Source: an uncultured Bacilli bacterium (GTDB lineage: Bacteria > Bacillota_I > Bacilli_A > RF39 > UBA660). From it: DNA of 31,238 nucleotides. Position 1 is the stretch's first letter; each line of letters begins with the position of its first letter. Under the pieces are notes generated by a model, which saw nothing but the letters and a program-made list of their open reading frames with translations, was not told where the DNA came from and did not search any database. Both the position numbers and the translations under genes were made by a program. Where the stretch lies: positions 1 through 31,238 of the forward strand of contig CAKOIJ010000008.1 in the NCBI GenBank assembly GCA_934086775.1. Direction: 5' to 3'. Shown in pieces: positions 29,928 through 31,238 of the stretch.

Positions 29928-31238
29928 TCAACATCCACTTGTAGTACTTATTTCGTATGGTGCATCAGGTGCTCCATTTCCACTAGTCCAAAGAGCACAA
30001 GTCTTGAGAGAAATGGCAGGACGCACGCCGCCCTCATCGAGGACATTGCTGAGGCCGAGGAGGCCAGGGTCGTAAGAAACGAACACACCCCACACGCTAG
30101 AGACGCTAAGCCAGCGGCGAGGCGAAAGCAACCACCAATAAGTACTTCCTGTTATACTTCCTCCAGCACTATTTAAATAATACCATGCATATGGACTTGT
30201 TAAGCTTATATACTTATAACCACCAGCATATGTTATTTCATCAGCTGTCATTAGTCCTATTGGATATGTTAGTTTTGCTTCTACATTGCTTCCTGAAAAC
30301 GCATCTTTTGCATCTTCACAATCATATGTTGGATTTCCTGCATTTAATCTTGTATATACATAGTAGTCAAAGTAACTACTTGCATTATAACTAGGTGCTT
30401 TTCTATCATTACAGTATACTGCATCTGTGCTTATATATTTTGAGTAACTTGATAGGTTTGTACTATACCAGTTATCTATATATGTTTTTATAGTACTATT
30501 ACTTGTGTTTAGTCTGTTATTTGCTTGACTACCACTTGTTCCATACATGTATCCTACATACATTGCATCACTATATTTACTATTGAATGCACTTGTTCCT
30601 ATGTATCCACTTGTTGTATCAGTTGCTGTTCCTGAATAAAGTAGTCTTACACTTCCATCATGATTTGTTCTTATTATTCTCCAGTAGTAACCTCCAAATT
30701 TTACCCAGTTATTCTTTGCATCTCCTGCAAAGTAATATACATCTTTTGCAGTACTTCCTGCTATACTCTCTGTTGCTTTATATAGAGTTCCTGTATTTGT
30801 TTCAGTAAATGTTGTATTAAATGAAGTTCTAGTTTTTATAGTTGGGTTATTAGCAAGAAGTTTTTCTGCTAAAGTAGGCATCTTAAATTTTATTGAACAA
30901 CTTTTGTTAGAAGTAACTTTACTTACTGTATAAGTGTTCCCTGATAATGTTCCACCACATGTATTTGTTTCAAGTACATTTTGATATCCTGAAGCAGGTG
31001 TAACAGTAAATGATACACTTCCATTATATCCTGTACTTTGTGTAGTTGGTGCACTAACTGTTCCATTTGTTGCACTTAAACTTACACTATATCCATCTTT
31101 AAAGTTTATTGTACAGTAGTCTGGTGTTTTTATATTACTTAACTTCATTGAATTTTCTTCATAATTCCATGAAGCTGTTGTACCATTTTTACATGTTACT
31201 TTATCTACTACATATTTACTTAATAAGTTATTATATGT
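29928..31238 (-). CDS. Surface-type protein with a hypervariable C-terminal module, partial (runs off the right edge)
   Basis: The frame is open to the window edge; ATG 31148 is internal, since sequence upstream (SKYVVDKVTCKNGTTASWNY) continues the same domain. Visible parts: immunoglobulin-like, Listeria/Bacteroides-type repeats (GYSVSLSATNGTVSAP, SGYQNVLETNTCGG, SNKSCSIKF), then a domain from about LAEKLLANNP with a Trp/Gly-rich core (VKFGGYYWRIIRTNHDGSVRL) and an end GVRPAISLKT...GNGAPDAPYEI. This type is common on gut Firmicute surfaces and resembles formylglycine-enzyme/C-type-lectin-like folds used by DGR targets. The stretch between TYWWLLSP and GVRPAISL is compositionally alien. The N-terminus, export signal and true start are outside the window. 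Confidence 0.8.
   Translation of the reverse strand, partial: TYNNLLSKYVVDKVTCKNGTTASWNYEENSMKLSNIKTPDYCTINFKDGYSVSLSATNGTVSAPTTQSTGYNGSVSFTVTPASGYQNVLETNTCGGTLSGNTYTVSKVTSNKSCSIKFKMPTLAEKLLANNPTIKTRTSFNTTFTETNTGTLYKATESIAGSTAKDVYYFAGDAKNNWVKFGGYYWRIIRTNHDGSVRLLYSGTATDTTSGYIGTSAFNSKYSDAMYVGYMYGTSGSQANNRLNTSNSTIKTYIDNWYSTNLSSYSKYISTDAVYCNDRKAPSYNASSYFDYYVYTRLNAGNPTYDCEDAKDAFSGSNVEAKLTYPIGLMTADEITYAGGYKYISLTSPYAWYYLNSAGGSITGSTYWWLLSPRRWLSVSSVWGVFVSYDPGLLGLSNVLDEGGVRPAISLKTCALWTSGNGAPDAPYEISTTSGC
30012..30132 (-). other. Candidate DGR variable region inside the surface protein
   Basis: Counted over 30011-30130: 74 of 120 bases are G or C (62 %) and only 10 are A on the coding strand (8 %), against a flanking background near 70 % AT. 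The patch encodes the residues between YWW and the conserved GVRPAISL. Adenine-specific rewriting from a template repeat removes A and leaves random bases, giving exactly this bias. No template repeat or reverse transcriptase is in the window. Confidence 0.6.

Noticed and set aside
29928..31148. ATG 31148 as the true start of the surface protein
   Set aside because: No ribosome site is present, and the same frame continues upstream with matching domain sequence to the window edge.

Overview
The window is AT-rich (roughly 28-30 % GC by eye) bacterial chromosome. It uses the standard bacterial code: TGA is a real stop (for example at 29928-29930) and Trp is TGG. Strong AGGAGG/AGGTGA ribosome sites, sigma-A promoters, a T-box aspartyl-tRNA synthetase leader, the dnaD-nth pair, a murT-gatD pair and spoIVA point to a low-GC, endospore-forming Firmicute, probably an uncultured gut member of the Bacilli near the Erysipelotrichia/Mollicutes. 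The genus cannot be named from this sequence alone.

Layout. Positions 1-1230 are accessory: the start of a leftward gene broken by a run of ten G (a candidate phase-variable switch); a compact locus with two convergent short transcripts, tiny ORFs and long matching ends, resembling a type I toxin-antitoxin; and a 5'-truncated pseudogene. Positions 1194-12560 are mainly housekeeping: frr, ftsZ, ftsA, nth, dnaD, cca and HU leftward; spoIVA rightward behind a sigma-E-like promoter; a degenerate receiver protein; an XRE regulator; secE-nusG; then murT-gatD, in which GatD has lost its catalytic residues.

Positions 13095-17459 look like a 4.3-kb island inserted at the 3' end of lepA. It is bounded by 37-bp perfect direct repeats that copy the last lepA codons and contain a 7-7-7 bp inverted core, as in tyrosine-recombinase attachment sites. 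It encodes two related zinc-ribbon/one-TM/cysteine-containing ectodomain proteins and a SHOCT-domain protein from one strong promoter. Near its left end are two tandem 34-nt units whose differences are almost all compensatory base pairs of an H-type pseudoknot, followed by a terminator: the architecture of a type III antitoxin RNA, but with no recognisable toxin gene. No recombinase lies inside. This is the best candidate for an undescribed system.

Positions 17440-28441 return to core genes: lepA, aspS with its T-box, a transglutaminase-like protein, mtaB, a membrane-anchored acidic protein, rsmE (frameshifted), nrnA and ackA, plus unknown proteins. Positions 28489-31238 are accessory: an AAA_14/DUF4143 ATPase behind a promoter flanked by five 22-bp iterons, then a surface-type protein running off the right edge. 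The C-terminal coding part of that protein holds a sharp 120-bp patch (about 62 % GC, about 8 % A on the coding strand), the pattern expected of a variable region written by a diversity-generating retroelement whose reverse transcriptase lies elsewhere.
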